A stretch of DNA of 25,886 nt from a virus. Position 1 is the first letter of the stretch. Each line of letters begins with the position of its first letter. The stretch spans positions 1 through 25,886 of the IMG/VR virus record IMGVR_UViG_3300043449_000641, one strand, 5' to 3'. Positions 16,380 through 24,245 of the stretch are shown one piece after another. A program made the position numbers and the translations under genes. The notes beneath the pieces were generated by a model. The model was given only the letters and a program-made list of their open reading frames with translations. It searched no databases and had not been told where the DNA came from.

Positions 16380-17066
16380 ATTTAAACAATTTTCTTTGAA
16401 TCGTGTCAAGGTCAAACGAAGTTCAACACCAGACAAATTTGCATCAAGAATGTTTTCAAGAACACCTTCACGTGTTTCAACACCGAATCTGGAAAATGTC
16501 AACACTTCAAAATCATCAATTCTTTTGTAATTCCGATTTTTTTTCAACACTTGCATAAATTCTTCAACAAGTGCATTCATCGGTTTCACAACCTGAATTC
16601 GATGGTCTTTTGTGTAAAATTGTCGAATGTTCGTTTCATCAAGAAAGAAGATTCGAATTTCGCTTTCATAATCAAGTGCAGAATCACGACCAAAAGAACG
16701 AAATCTGATTGAATCAAGAAACCACACCAGTGGTGTTTTTTCCAGAAGAAAATTCGTGTTCTTTGTCCATTCTGAATTTGTTGACTTTCGTGTTCCAGTG
16801 ATGAAGAATGGTTCATCAATTGTGATGATTCCTTCAAGACTGGTTGTGTTCAGTGGGTCAACTGGTTCAACTTTCAACCATGCATCAACTTCAAGGTCTG
16901 TGACAACATATTCATTTCCAGATTCATCAAAGACTTTTTTTCCTATTCGAACCCATTTTGTGTGACACACATCAGTTCTGTCTTCAACAATGTTGAATGT
17001 TCCAGTGATGGTGTTGTCAATCTGTGACACCAGTTGTTCGATATGTTCTGAAATGTCTTCTTTCAT
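16374..17066 (-). CDS. Neck / tail-completion-like structural protein, 230 aa
   Basis: The gene lies between the connector and the tail-tube genes, the place of head-closure and tail-terminator proteins. The protein is mixed alpha/beta with GTFNIVEDRTDVCHTKWVRI, a charged DSALDYESEIRIFFLDET stretch, and a C-terminal beta hairpin-like end (SGVELRLTLTRFKENCLNC). A central TDLEVDAWLKVEPVD tract fits a small beta-barrel such as head-closure proteins have. I do not recognise the exact family. Its ATG overlaps the connector stop as ATGA, so the two are likely made in linked amounts. Its stop lies within the leader of the tail-tube gene. Confidence 0.65.
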   Translation of the reverse strand: MKEDISEHIEQLVSQIDNTITGTFNIVEDRTDVCHTKWVRIGKKVFDESGNEYVVTDLEVDAWLKVEPVDPLNTTSLEGIITIDEPFFITGTRKSTNSEWTKNTNFLLEKTPLVWFLDSIRFRSFGRDSALDYESEIRIFFLDETNIRQFYTKDHRIQVVKPMNALVEEFMQVLKKNRNYKRIDDFEVLTFSRFGVETREGVLENILDANLSGVELRLTLTRFKENCLNC

Positions 17067-18331
17067 ATCCAGTAGTTGAATAACTTTTGAACACCCTTGA
17101 ATTTTGTGAAGTCACCGATTCCGACATAAGTGATTTTCATCAAACAATCATTGTTCCCACCATTGACAATGAACAAGTCATTGACTTGATAATTTGAACC
17201 AGATTGATTGATTGTGAATTCAGTGACAGAACCATCAGTGACACTTGTCAATGTGATTGTTGCATCAAGATTTCCAGAATCAATTGTCAACACTTCACCA
17301 CCGACATAATTTTGACCAGCAGAACCAGTTTCAACTTCACACGTCAAAACTTCACCAGTCAATGCATCGGTTGTGATGTTTACAATCAAACCAGTTCCAG
17401 AAACAGAACCAGTTGTTGTGAAACTTCCATCAACATAACCAGTTCCAGATGCAGAAAGAAAGAACCCATCAACACCACCGATTTCATTTGCAACAATGTC
17501 AAGTGTCAATCCAGTTCCATCAGAAGATGGTTCAGTGATTGATGTCACTTGCAAGAATGCATCGAAATTTCCAGCATCAATTGACACAATTTCGTTCACA
17601 TAATATCCAGAACCAGCATCAACAATCGTGAAAGACAGAATTCCACCAGCACCATCATCAACAATGTCAAGTGTCAATCCACTTCCAAAAACACCAGTTG
17701 TTGTCACACCACTTGCAGTTGAATATCCAGAACCGATTGCATTCAAATTCAATGTTTCTGGAACACCAGAAAGATTTGTTTGAACATCAGTTGCAGTTGA
17801 ATATCCAGAACCACCAGTTCCAAGTGACATCGTGAATTCAAAATCTGCTGAAATGACTTGACCATTTGTGGTGTTTGTCTGATTCAGAAGAATGAATTCC
17901 TGAATTGCTTTGTATGTCTTGACTGCTTCATTGTAACGTGCATACATCATCGAATTCAAAGTTGACACAAGTGTCGAATTTTCTGATTTCTGCTTGACAT
18001 TTCCGAATGGTGTCATCTGGTTCATCAAGTCTTTTGCATACTCAAAATAAATGAAACCTTTCAACATTTCCTTGATTCCTTCTGAAATCAGAAGTCTGTT
18101 GAAATACACATTGACTTCAAATGGGTCAAATATCTGAATGAATGTCGGTGACAATGGAATTTTTGTGACTGAATCAATGTCAGACATAAATTCAGCATAC
18201 AAATCTGCACCAAGCAGTTCAATCAAATATCTTTTTTCATATCGGTCAATGTAGTCTTGCAACTTGTTCTGGTCATACATTCCAGTGTGCAATTCGTATT
18301 TTCCAACAAAATCAACGTATGTCAAAAACAT
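17063..18331 (-). CDS. Head-tail connector with inserted GSGY repeat domain, 422 aa
   Basis: Residues 1-155 look like a helical head-tail connector/adaptor of Bacteroidota phages (LTYVDFVGKYELHTGMYDQN, DRYEKRYLIELLGADLYAEF, then YARYNEAVKTYKAIQEFI), similar to DUF6712-type proteins. The extreme C-terminus, GDFTKFKGVQKLFNYWI, also fits that family. Between them, residues about 165-400 are a glycine-rich beta-repeat region with six GSGY-type turns (near 175, 200, 240, 296, 338 and 378). Pairs of strands also recur (GLTLDIV twice, GLIVNIT once; DAGNFDAFLQVTSI, DSGNLDATITLTSV). Such repeats are known from fibres and decoration proteins of marine phages; here they appear inserted in a neck protein. 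The repeats keep DNA identity. The leader is ACTAAAAAAATAAAGAACC, and the gene precedes the neck gene with an ATGA overlap. Confidence 0.75.
   Translation of the reverse strand: MFLTYVDFVGKYELHTGMYDQNKLQDYIDRYEKRYLIELLGADLYAEFMSDIDSVTKIPLSPTFIQIFDPFEVNVYFNRLLISEGIKEMLKGFIYFEYAKDLMNQMTPFGNVKQKSENSTLVSTLNSMMYARYNEAVKTYKAIQEFILLNQTNTTNGQVISADFEFTMSLGTGGSGYSTATDVQTNLSGVPETLNLNAIGSGYSTASGVTTTGVFGSGLTLDIVDDGAGGILSFTIVDAGSGYYVNEIVSIDAGNFDAFLQVTSITEPSSDGTGLTLDIVANEIGGVDGFFLSASGTGYVDGSFTTTGSVSGTGLIVNITTDALTGEVLTCEVETGSAGQNYVGGEVLTIDSGNLDATITLTSVTDGSVTEFTINQSGSNYQVNDLFIVNGGNNDCLMKITYVGIGDFTKFKGVQKLFNYWI
17491..17812 (-). repeat. Direct DNA repeats within connector repeat domain
   Basis: Two pairs of long identical stretches lie in the GSGY region: 17491-17513 equals 17659-17681 (23 bases), and 17713-17734 equals 17791-17812 (22 bases). 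Both are in frame with protein repeats, so the domain can expand or shrink by recombination. Confidence 0.85.
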
Positions 18332-18337
18332 GGTTCT

Positions 18338-18643
18338 TTATTTTTTTAGTTTTCCGATTCCCTTTTTCAAAAAGATTTTCAACAATTCACCAGTGACTTT
18401 CAAAATTGTTCCTTTTGGAATGTGCTTTGAACCAGAAGATTCAAATTCATATTCTTTTGCATCATCAATTTCGATGTCAAGACTGGTGTTGTCTTGATTC
18501 TTTTCAAAATGAACATCAACACGTTTTGTGTCAACATCAACCTTCACATTTCCTTCTGAATCACGTTTGAATTCAATATCAACATTTTTCGTGTCAATCT
18601 TGATGTCAATCGGTTTTTTCGGTTTTTTCGGTTTCTTGTCCAT
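18338..18643 (-). CDS. Small charged beta-repeat protein after the capsid gene, 101 aa
   Basis: This 101-residue protein has a lysine/proline-rich start (MDKKPKKPKKP) and three successive strands of alternating Asp and Val/Ile: IDIKIDTKNVDIEF, VKVDVDTKRVDVHF and LDIEIDDAKEYEF (about residues 12-67). It ends in a basic helix (ILKVTGELLKIFLKKGIGKLKK). The alternating pattern gives strands with one charged and one hydrophobic face. I do not recognise the family. It lies between the major capsid gene and the connector, 30 bases after the capsid stop, with the leader TAAAAAAGCACAAG before its ATG. A capsid decoration, head-stabilising or DNA-contacting role is possible, but the sequence does not decide. 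The basic C-terminal helix could also contact nucleic acid or membrane. Confidence 0.7.
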   Translation of the reverse strand: MDKKPKKPKKPIDIKIDTKNVDIEFKRDSEGNVKVDVDTKRVDVHFEKNQDNTSLDIEIDDAKEYEFESSGSKHIPKGTILKVTGELLKIFLKKGIGKLKK

Positions 18644-18673
18644 CTTGTGCTTTTTTACGATTCAGTTATTTTT

Positions 18674-19870
18674 TTACAAGTCAATTGAAGTGATTGCAGT
18701 TGCAATTGTTCCTTTGACAAACGCATTGACATCATTCAATTTCACATAGTGAACTGCACGTGCTTCTGCAAGAATTGTCACCATGTTTCTTTTGAAGTCA
18801 TCACTTTCATATCCGACTGACAAATTCACGTTTTCACGAACTTTCAAGTTTGCACGTTTCATGTCACCAACAAGGAAATTTCCAGCAGTCATGTATGTTG
18901 TTGAAACAACAATCAAGTTTGCAATTTTCATTTCGTTGTTTTGTGATGGATAGAAAATCGGCATTGTGTATTCACCAGAAGTTGTTTTTGTCAATTGCAT
19001 TTTTGCAACATCAACTGGATTAAGAACAACGTGTGTTGCATTGAACTTTGCAGATTCAATTTGTGCAACTGAAACACGAATCACATCAAGAATGTTTGCT
19101 TGAACAATTGTTCCAGCGAAAGTTCCAGCAGAAAATGTTGATGCAAAAGAAAGAATTCCTTCAAGGTCTGAACCACCAGCACCATTCAAGATTGAATTTT
19201 CCATTTTTCCAAGAACACCTTGAATCAAATCATTGTTGATTTCACCTTGAACGAATGCAAGGTCTGACAACATTTCTTTTGAAACCTTCACGAATCCAGC
19301 AACTTTCTTCACTTCTTTCGAAATTTCAGTGTATTTTTCTTCGTATTCAGTTTTTGCAGTTGCTTCTGTGACCCATGCACCAGTTGGTTGTGAAGTTTGT
19401 TGAATATATGTCACAAACTTTGATGCAGTTGTTCCACGATTCACTGCATTCAACAAGATGTTTTCTTGTCTTGCAATTCGGTTGATGTCTGAATCAAGTT
19501 CAGTCAATGCACGTGTTCCAGTGTAGTCACCAGTGATTGTTGTGTCTTTCACTTCAAGTTCAAATCCTTGACCACCTTTCAATGAATCAAGTTTTTCAGT
19601 GATTGATTTTGCAACAATCGAACCCATTGAAGAAGGTGTTGAACCATTCTTTTGTGCTTTTTCTGACATTGCTTCAAGTCTTCCTTCCATTTTTGCAATA
19701 GACTTTTCAATTTCAGAACTTTTTTCAGACAGACTTTTCAATCCATCAAGTTCAGTTTGCAAATGCTTCACATCATCTGATGTTGCAACACTTGTCATTT
19801 TTTCAGAAATCATGTTGTCAATCTTTGCGACAACTTCTTCTGGTGTCAAATTTGTGTTTTTTTCTGACAT
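18674..19870 (-). CDS. HK97-fold major capsid protein, 398 aa
   Basis: Gene order (portal, prohead protease, then this) and sequence both fit an HK97-type major capsid protein. Residues 1-105 are a charged coiled coil (ELDGLKSLSEKSSEIEKSIA), the typical N-terminal delta/scaffolding domain removed by the upstream protease. The shell-forming core follows, with TELDSDINRIARQENILLNA, GAWVTEATAKTEYEEKYTEI (E-loop region), KVAGFVKVSKEMLSDLAF (spine helix) and a C-terminal part including HVVLNPVDVAKMQLTKTTSG and VREN...GYESDDFKRN, all characteristic of the family. The leader TTTAATTA, a run of A's and GAAA before the ATG is nearly the same as that of the tail-tube gene and suggests very strong translation. 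The cleavage site cannot be fixed from sequence alone. Confidence 0.92.
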   Translation of the reverse strand: MSEKNTNLTPEEVVAKIDNMISEKMTSVATSDDVKHLQTELDGLKSLSEKSSEIEKSIAKMEGRLEAMSEKAQKNGSTPSSMGSIVAKSITEKLDSLKGGQGFELEVKDTTITGDYTGTRALTELDSDINRIARQENILLNAVNRGTTASKFVTYIQQTSQPTGAWVTEATAKTEYEEKYTEISKEVKKVAGFVKVSKEMLSDLAFVQGEINNDLIQGVLGKMENSILNGAGGSDLEGILSFASTFSAGTFAGTIVQANILDVIRVSVAQIESAKFNATHVVLNPVDVAKMQLTKTTSGEYTMPIFYPSQNNEMKIANLIVVSTTYMTAGNFLVGDMKRANLKVRENVNLSVGYESDDFKRNMVTILAEARAVHYVKLNDVNAFVKGTIATAITSIDL

Positions 19871-19894
19871 TTTCTTTTTTTTTAATTAAACAAT
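19871..19894 (-). promoter_or_regulatory. A-rich translation leader of the major capsid gene
   Basis: The minus strand reads TTGTTTAATTA, nine A's in total, then GAAA immediately before the capsid ATG, with no Shine-Dalgarno sequence. The arrangement is repeated before the tail-tube gene (16355-16379), which suggests a shared high-output translation signal. Confidence 0.6.
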
Positions 19895-20644
19895 TTATTT
19901 TTCTAATTTATCAAGAACGAATGACCAGTCAAACGAATCAACTGACTTGTGTTCAACTGAATGAATCTTTTGAATCGGTTCAGTTGTTGCAAGTGTCGAA
20001 AGTTCTTGTGTCAATCTTTTGATTTGCATTTCAATTGTGAACAATCTGTCATCAGTTCCTTTTCCATTTGCAAGTGCTTTGACCAGCACATCAATTTCTT
20101 GTGAAACTTTGACTGCACGTTCAATTTTGTCTTCTGATTTGATGACTTCAACCACGTTTGTCATTTCATTTGCACCAAATGTCACTGCACTACCCTCCCA
20201 CAACATGACTTCTTTGATTTCGAAGAAACCACCACCATCAATTGAAGGGTCTTCAATCCACTTCATTTTGTCCATAATGTAACGAAAACCGATGGAATGT
20301 TCACGAATGATTCCATCTTCGTAATCTTTGAATGCATCTTCACCGATGGTTGACCTTCCAAGTTCACCAACTGCAAAAAGACCATTGTTGTCTTCTTGAA
20401 GTGTCACGAATTTTCCGATTTGTTTTGTCCAGTCATGGTGTCGAAGGAATGCAATCTTTCGATTTGATGCAGAATCAACACCATGTTCAAGAAGTGATTT
20501 TGCAAATGCACCTTTTCGAATCAAGTCATTGTCTGAATCAATCACATCGAATTTTGACAAATAGAATGCAACTTGTCTTTTCGATGCATCAAGGTCTTTC
20601 AATTCGAATGACCCCTTTGTTGAATATAGTTGTTCAGTTTTCAT
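19895..20644 (-). CDS. HK97-type prohead protease, 249 aa
   Basis: The protein matches the S78 prohead protease family: an early beta strand block with DVIDSDNDLIRKGAFAKSL, the histidine motif FLRHHDWTKQIGK (His69/70 when counted from the chosen start) and the nucleophile region EHSIGF (Ser117). LWEGSAVTFGAN is the conserved C-terminal strand of the protease core. It would cut the scaffold domain from the capsid protein and then degrade itself. Residues about 165-249 form a charged tail that may act as an internal scaffold. The start is the ATG at 20644; an upstream TTG two codons earlier is less likely. The Glu of LWEGSAV is encoded by the only GAG codon I found in the window. A TAACTTTG element precedes the gene. 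Confidence 0.88.
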   Translation of the reverse strand: MKTEQLYSTKGSFELKDLDASKRQVAFYLSKFDVIDSDNDLIRKGAFAKSLLEHGVDSASNRKIAFLRHHDWTKQIGKFVTLQEDNNGLFAVGELGRSTIGEDAFKDYEDGIIREHSIGFRYIMDKMKWIEDPSIDGGGFFEIKEVMLWEGSAVTFGANEMTNVVEVIKSEDKIERAVKVSQEIDVLVKALANGKGTDDRLFTIEMQIKRLTQELSTLATTEPIQKIHSVEHKSVDSFDWSFVLDKLEK

Positions 20645-20656
20645 TTTCAATTTTTA

Positions 20657-20664
20657 CAAAGTTA
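20657..20664 (-). promoter_or_regulatory. TAACTTTG promoter-like box before the prohead protease gene
   Basis: The minus strand reads TAACTTTGTAAA between the portal stop and the protease ATG, matching the Bacteroidota -7 pattern TAnnTTTG. The same twelve bases occur before the portal gene (21910-21899). No clear upstream TTG box was found, so promoter activity is uncertain. Confidence 0.35.
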
Positions 20665-20668
20665 CTAA

Positions 20669-21880
20669 TTAAACACCAACAATGGAACGAACTTCATCTG
20701 GTGTCAAACCGATTCCCATTGCTTGAATTTTTTCAAGTGCTTCTGCACGTGTTTTCATTGAACGTGAAATTGCAAGTTCATCATCTGCAAGAACTGGAAG
20801 ATGGTCAAATTCTGCAATCAAACGAACACCATCTTTTTCAAGACCAAGTTGATTCGTGATTGAATCGTAAATCTTTTGCGTTTCAGGAATGATTGTGTCT
20901 TGATAGCACATTCGTATTGAATCACGAACATTTGTGAATGTAGTTCCTTTTTCAGATGAAAACAGATTCATTGAAAGACCGAATGCATCAATCAATGCAA
21001 TCTTGTCTGCATTCAATTCTTCGAACAACATCAAATCTTTTGTTGGAAAAGACATCGGTTGCCACTTCACATTTGATTCTGTGATGATTAGTTCATCTTT
21101 GCTTCTTCTGAACCAGTCTTTTTGAATTTGCTTTTTGTCTTCTGGTGTCATAGGTATTGCACCACCGATGTCATTGTTTTGTGCAGACAAGATTCCGATT
21201 GCACCGATGTTTTCAAGAAGAACATTTCGTTTTTTGTATTGTGCTTTCAAATTAGACAACACGAATTTCAATGATTCAAGTCTTGAAACTGGTTTGACAA
21301 GATTCATTCCATCATTTGTCATCAAATAAACCATGTCAGTGACTTCGATGTCTTCTGTCTGCTTTGTGTCATATTGAAAAACGTATTTGTCAATCAATCC
21401 ATTTTTGTCCATTTGCTTCAATTTTTTTCCAGAAAGATTGATTTGAACTTTGTTTGATGGAAGTGGAATCATCATGTTCACAATGTTGAATGACCTTTTT
21501 GGTGCATAAATGAATGTATTTGAATAAATTCCATCTTGCACTGCAATTGAAAAGACAAAGTCAGACCATGATTGTGTTGGATTCGGTTTCTTCAATACAT
21601 CACTGAACCAGTGGTTTGTGACTTCATTTCCATCTTTGTCAACAAGACAAGGTCTGTTTGATGACATCATTGATGCACGTTTTTCAATCACTGCACGAAG
21701 TTCAGGAATTTCAATGAACAATTTCCACAAGTCATTTGTGTCAACCCACACTGGTTGTTTGACACCCCAAATTTGTGATTCAAGAATCGGAAATAATCGG
21801 TTCAGTTGATTGATGAATCTGTCATCAGTGTTCAATTCGATTCCGAAAAATGACTGCCAGAAGTTAAAATCATTGAACAT
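20669..21880 (-). CDS. Portal protein (HK97 family), 403 aa
   Basis: The gene follows the terminase large subunit and precedes the prohead protease. The 403-residue protein has the features of HK97-type portals: an N-terminal helical region with IEIPELRAVIEKRASMMSS, the wing strands (DMVYLMTNDGMNLVKPVSRL), a glycine-rich turn followed by TPEDKKQIQKDWFRRS, and LMLFEELNADKIALIDAFGL followed by the FSSEKGTTFTNVRD stretch seen before the clip/stem helices. The C-terminus ends LTPDEVRSIVG, as portals often do. It forms the dodecameric DNA channel at one capsid vertex and docks terminase. The leader AATTAAAAAAAGATATT precedes the ATG; a TAACTTTG box overlaps the stop of the terminase gene upstream. 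Confidence 0.9.
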   Translation of the reverse strand: MFNDFNFWQSFFGIELNTDDRFINQLNRLFPILESQIWGVKQPVWVDTNDLWKLFIEIPELRAVIEKRASMMSSNRPCLVDKDGNEVTNHWFSDVLKKPNPTQSWSDFVFSIAVQDGIYSNTFIYAPKRSFNIVNMMIPLPSNKVQINLSGKKLKQMDKNGLIDKYVFQYDTKQTEDIEVTDMVYLMTNDGMNLVKPVSRLESLKFVLSNLKAQYKKRNVLLENIGAIGILSAQNNDIGGAIPMTPEDKKQIQKDWFRRSKDELIITESNVKWQPMSFPTKDLMLFEELNADKIALIDAFGLSMNLFSSEKGTTFTNVRDSIRMCYQDTIIPETQKIYDSITNQLGLEKDGVRLIAEFDHLPVLADDELAISRSMKTRAEALEKIQAMGIGLTPDEVRSIVGV

Positions 21881-21902
21881 AATATCTTTTTTTAATTATT
21901 TA

Positions 21903-21910
21903 CAAAGTTA
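21903..21910 (-). promoter_or_regulatory. TAACTTTG promoter-like box before the portal gene
   Basis: The TAA stop codon of the terminase large-subunit gene forms the first three bases of TAACTTTG on the minus strand, followed by TAAA, as before the protease gene. It matches TAnnTTTG, but no convincing -33 box is present. Confidence 0.35.
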
Positions 21911-23278
21911 GTGAATTGTTTTGAACATTGCTTGAATGAACATTGAAAGACCAGCAGAACAATCTGGTGCATCATCATTCTTGTTTTTTCCTTCTTTGCT
22001 GAATGACAACACGTTCTGAATGAACAATTCTTGTTGTGGTGAACCAGTCTTGACAAACACAAACTTGTTCATGATGAATGCAGATTGCATGATGATTCTG
22101 GTCATCTTGTTGGTTGTGTTTGGAACAAGAAGGATTCTTGAAGATGTGTGTTGTTGAAGTTGTCTTCCAAACATTGCACCGATGTTGTTTGATTCAACAC
22201 GACAATATGACACCGACCACTTGTTCAAGATTTCTGCACACAATGGAATGGTCACATCAGTGTTGTCACGTGTGAAGACATAATCAACAATGAAGACTTG
22301 ATTCTTGATGACTGCACCGACAATCATTGCAGTGTAATCAAGACCCATGTCAGCAGTGTCAATGTATGCGACACAACCTTCAATTGAATCTTTGATTGAA
22401 TTGAATTCATCTGAATCAATGAAGTTCAAGTCATTAAACAATCGACCTTTCAAGTCAACTGGTTCTTGTTGATATTCAGCAGACCAGATTTCTGGTGCAG
22501 TCTTCTTTCGTTTGTCAAGATATTCTTCTGTGGTCATCACTGATTCACAGAATGAATTGTCATTGTCATCAAGTGCTTTGACTGAAATGATTCTGTCATA
22601 AGAACCAGATTCAATGTTTTTTCCGATGACATCATTTGTTGTCCATCGTGTTCCGATGTCAATTCGTTTGCAACCAGTTTCAAAACGTGAATCATGTGAA
22701 GATTCCTTCCATGCATGAATTCGGTCATTCATTGAATCTGACAATGCATCTTCGATTCCACGATACAAGTCATCTGTGATTGCAACATTCGATGCACCGA
22801 ATCCGATGATTGTTCCACCAACACCAGCACCGAAATATCCAACTTGTTTTGATTTGTTTGTGTTCCACCCTTGAAGATTTGATTTGTCTTCACTGATTCT
22901 GACATCTGGAAAAACTTTCTTGAACACATCAGACTTCAAAACATTTCTGACATCGTAGGAAAATTTCAAAAACAATGTTGCAGTGCAAGTGTTACGCATC
23001 ACAGATTCAGATGGATTCCGACCAAGTGTCCATGCACAAAACAATGTTGTCAGATATGACTTTGCACTTCGTGGTGGCATTGAAACCGACAATGATTTGA
23101 TTCGACCTTCTTCAATGTCCTGAAATGCATCTGCAACTTCTTGAAGAAATGGTCTTGACTTGAACAATTGTGGGTCATAATACAAGCAGAATGACCAGAA
23201 ATGTCTTCGACACAATTCGTGTTTCAACAATTGCTTCAAATGACCTTTGTCAATCTTCTGATTCTGAATCACTTGCAT
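21908..23278 (-). CDS. terL: Terminase large subunit, 456 aa
   Basis: The ATPase domain has a Walker A-like motif SMPPRSAKS (residues 66-74) and Walker B with catalytic acid in VAITDD (165-170). The nuclease domain has the expected acidic residues: AYIDTADMGLDYTA (Asp307 and Asp310), RVESNNIG (Glu362) and DDAPD (435-439). The protein therefore has both the packaging motor and the headful or site-specific cleavage activity. It works with the small subunit encoded upstream and the portal encoded downstream. Walker A has Ala where most ATPases have Gly before Lys-Ser, a variation that is tolerated in some phage terminases. The ATG lies 29 bases inside the end of the small-subunit gene, after TATTGAAAGAAG, so the two are translationally coupled. 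Confidence 0.95.
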   Translation of the reverse strand: MQVIQNQKIDKGHLKQLLKHELCRRHFWSFCLYYDPQLFKSRPFLQEVADAFQDIEEGRIKSLSVSMPPRSAKSYLTTLFCAWTLGRNPSESVMRNTCTATLFLKFSYDVRNVLKSDVFKKVFPDVRISEDKSNLQGWNTNKSKQVGYFGAGVGGTIIGFGASNVAITDDLYRGIEDALSDSMNDRIHAWKESSHDSRFETGCKRIDIGTRWTTNDVIGKNIESGSYDRIISVKALDDNDNSFCESVMTTEEYLDKRKKTAPEIWSAEYQQEPVDLKGRLFNDLNFIDSDEFNSIKDSIEGCVAYIDTADMGLDYTAMIVGAVIKNQVFIVDYVFTRDNTDVTIPLCAEILNKWSVSYCRVESNNIGAMFGRQLQQHTSSRILLVPNTTNKMTRIIMQSAFIMNKFVFVKTGSPQQELFIQNVLSFSKEGKNKNDDAPDCSAGLSMFIQAMFKTIH

Positions 23279-23768
23279 CTTCTTTCAATAGGTTGACAAT
23301 GTCTTCTGTGGTCAATGCAGACAAATCTGGTGTCTTGTTGTTGACTTCCAGTTCTGATTTTTCAACATATCCACGTGACTTTGCTTGTGTTTTCAAAAAG
23401 AAAATTATCATGGTATCTGAACCTTCTTTGATGCGTTTGAACATCTGTGATTCAACAAAGTCAATTGCACTTTCACGAATCGAATTGACTTCACGTGCAA
23501 ATTGTTCATCTTGATGACACCAGTCATAAAAAGTTGACCGATGGATTCCCACTTGTTCAACTGCATTTTTGACAACACCATTCGACATTTGCAGTGCTTC
23601 AATGATTTGTCTTTTTTTTATGTCGGTTGTGTCTGCGAGAAAAACACTTTGATTTTTCTGTTTTCTTGTCGTTTTTTTGACTTCTGGTGAACTTTCTGTC
23701 AATTCATGACCATTCGGTTGACTGACATCAAAATTCTTCTTCTGATTGAATCTTTTCGTTGTTTTCAT
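23250..23768 (-). CDS. terS: Terminase small subunit, 172 aa
   Basis: The position directly upstream of the large subunit and a helix-turn-helix at about residues 53-85 (QIIEALQMSNGVVKNAVEQV, then GIHRSTFYDWCHQDEQF) identify this as the DNA-recognition subunit. A central helical region (FVESQMFKRIKEGSDTMIIF) fits the oligomerisation domain, followed by an acidic disordered end (EDASDSESED) that may contact the large subunit. Residues 1-45 are basic and probably disordered. I start at the ATG at 23768 (MKTTKRFNQ), two bases after the upstream stop; the frame is open a further nine codons. The only CTC codon I found in the window (Leu44, in VFLAD) lies in this gene. Confidence 0.85.
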   Translation of the reverse strand: MKTTKRFNQKKNFDVSQPNGHELTESSPEVKKTTRKQKNQSVFLADTTDIKKRQIIEALQMSNGVVKNAVEQVGIHRSTFYDWCHQDEQFAREVNSIRESAIDFVESQMFKRIKEGSDTMIIFFLKTQAKSRGYVEKSELEVNNKTPDLSALTTEDIVNLLKEDASDSESED

Positions 23769-23770
23769 TT

Positions 23771-24001
23771 TCAGTTGTCTTTGATGATGACACAATCTTT
23801 GTGTGAATACATTCGAATGATGAAATCTTCTGAATCGTATGCATCAAAATCTGGTGTTTTGATGACATCAATCATTTTCTTCAATGAATACACTGGAAGA
23901 CCATTGATTGACATTCCGATTTTTGCTGAATCAAATGAAGAATGCAGTTCAAATTCTGATGAATCATCGAATTCTTCTTCATTGTATTCTTCAAAGAACA
24001 T
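23771..24001 (-). CDS. Small acidic protein, 76 aa
   Basis: This 76-residue protein is strongly acidic at its N-terminus (FFEEYNEEEFDDSSEFE) and has a small mixed domain in its second half (GLPVYSLKKMIDVI, then EDFIIRMYSHKDCVIIKDN). I do not recognise the family. The start overlaps the stop of the membrane-protein gene by one base (TGATG), and the stop is two bases from the terminase small-subunit ATG, so it belongs to the packaging operon. An accessory packaging or DNA-mimic role could be imagined for such an acidic protein, but the sequence does not support one choice. Confidence 0.6.
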   Translation of the reverse strand: MFFEEYNEEEFDDSSEFELHSSFDSAKIGMSINGLPVYSLKKMIDVIKTPDFDAYDSEDFIIRMYSHKDCVIIKDN

Positions 24002-24234
24002 CAGAACAACCAGTTGAAAACGTGAATGATTCCATAAATTAATGCAATGACACCGATTCTGATGATTGTCATCACAACACTTTGAACATTGTCAGTCCAT
24101 TTCAGGAAATTCGGTGAATCAAGATGCAACAAAAGTGTCAAGATGATTCTGTCTGCAATGAACAATGCAACCAGCACTGGAAGAAGTGTGATTCCGATGA
24201 CCATTTTCCATTTGTCGAATTTGTATTTTTCCAT
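24001..24234 (-). CDS. Small two-TM membrane protein, 77 aa
   Basis: This 77-residue protein has two hydrophobic segments (about residues 11-38 and 54-77) separated by a short polar loop (DSPNFLKWTDNVQS), so it should sit in the inner membrane. No family is recognised. It is the first gene after the promoter-terminator element at 24246-24350; its ATG at 24234 follows AAATTCAAAAC directly after the terminator T-run. It shares a TGATG overlap with the next gene. Two-TM topology would be compatible with a holin or a superinfection-exclusion protein, but the location at the start of the packaging genes does not favour either. Confidence 0.6.
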   Translation of the reverse strand: MEKYKFDKWKMVIGITLLPVLVALFIADRIILTLLLHLDSPNFLKWTDNVQSVVMTIIRIGVIALIYGIIHVFNWLF

Positions 24235-24245
24235 GTTTTGAATTT

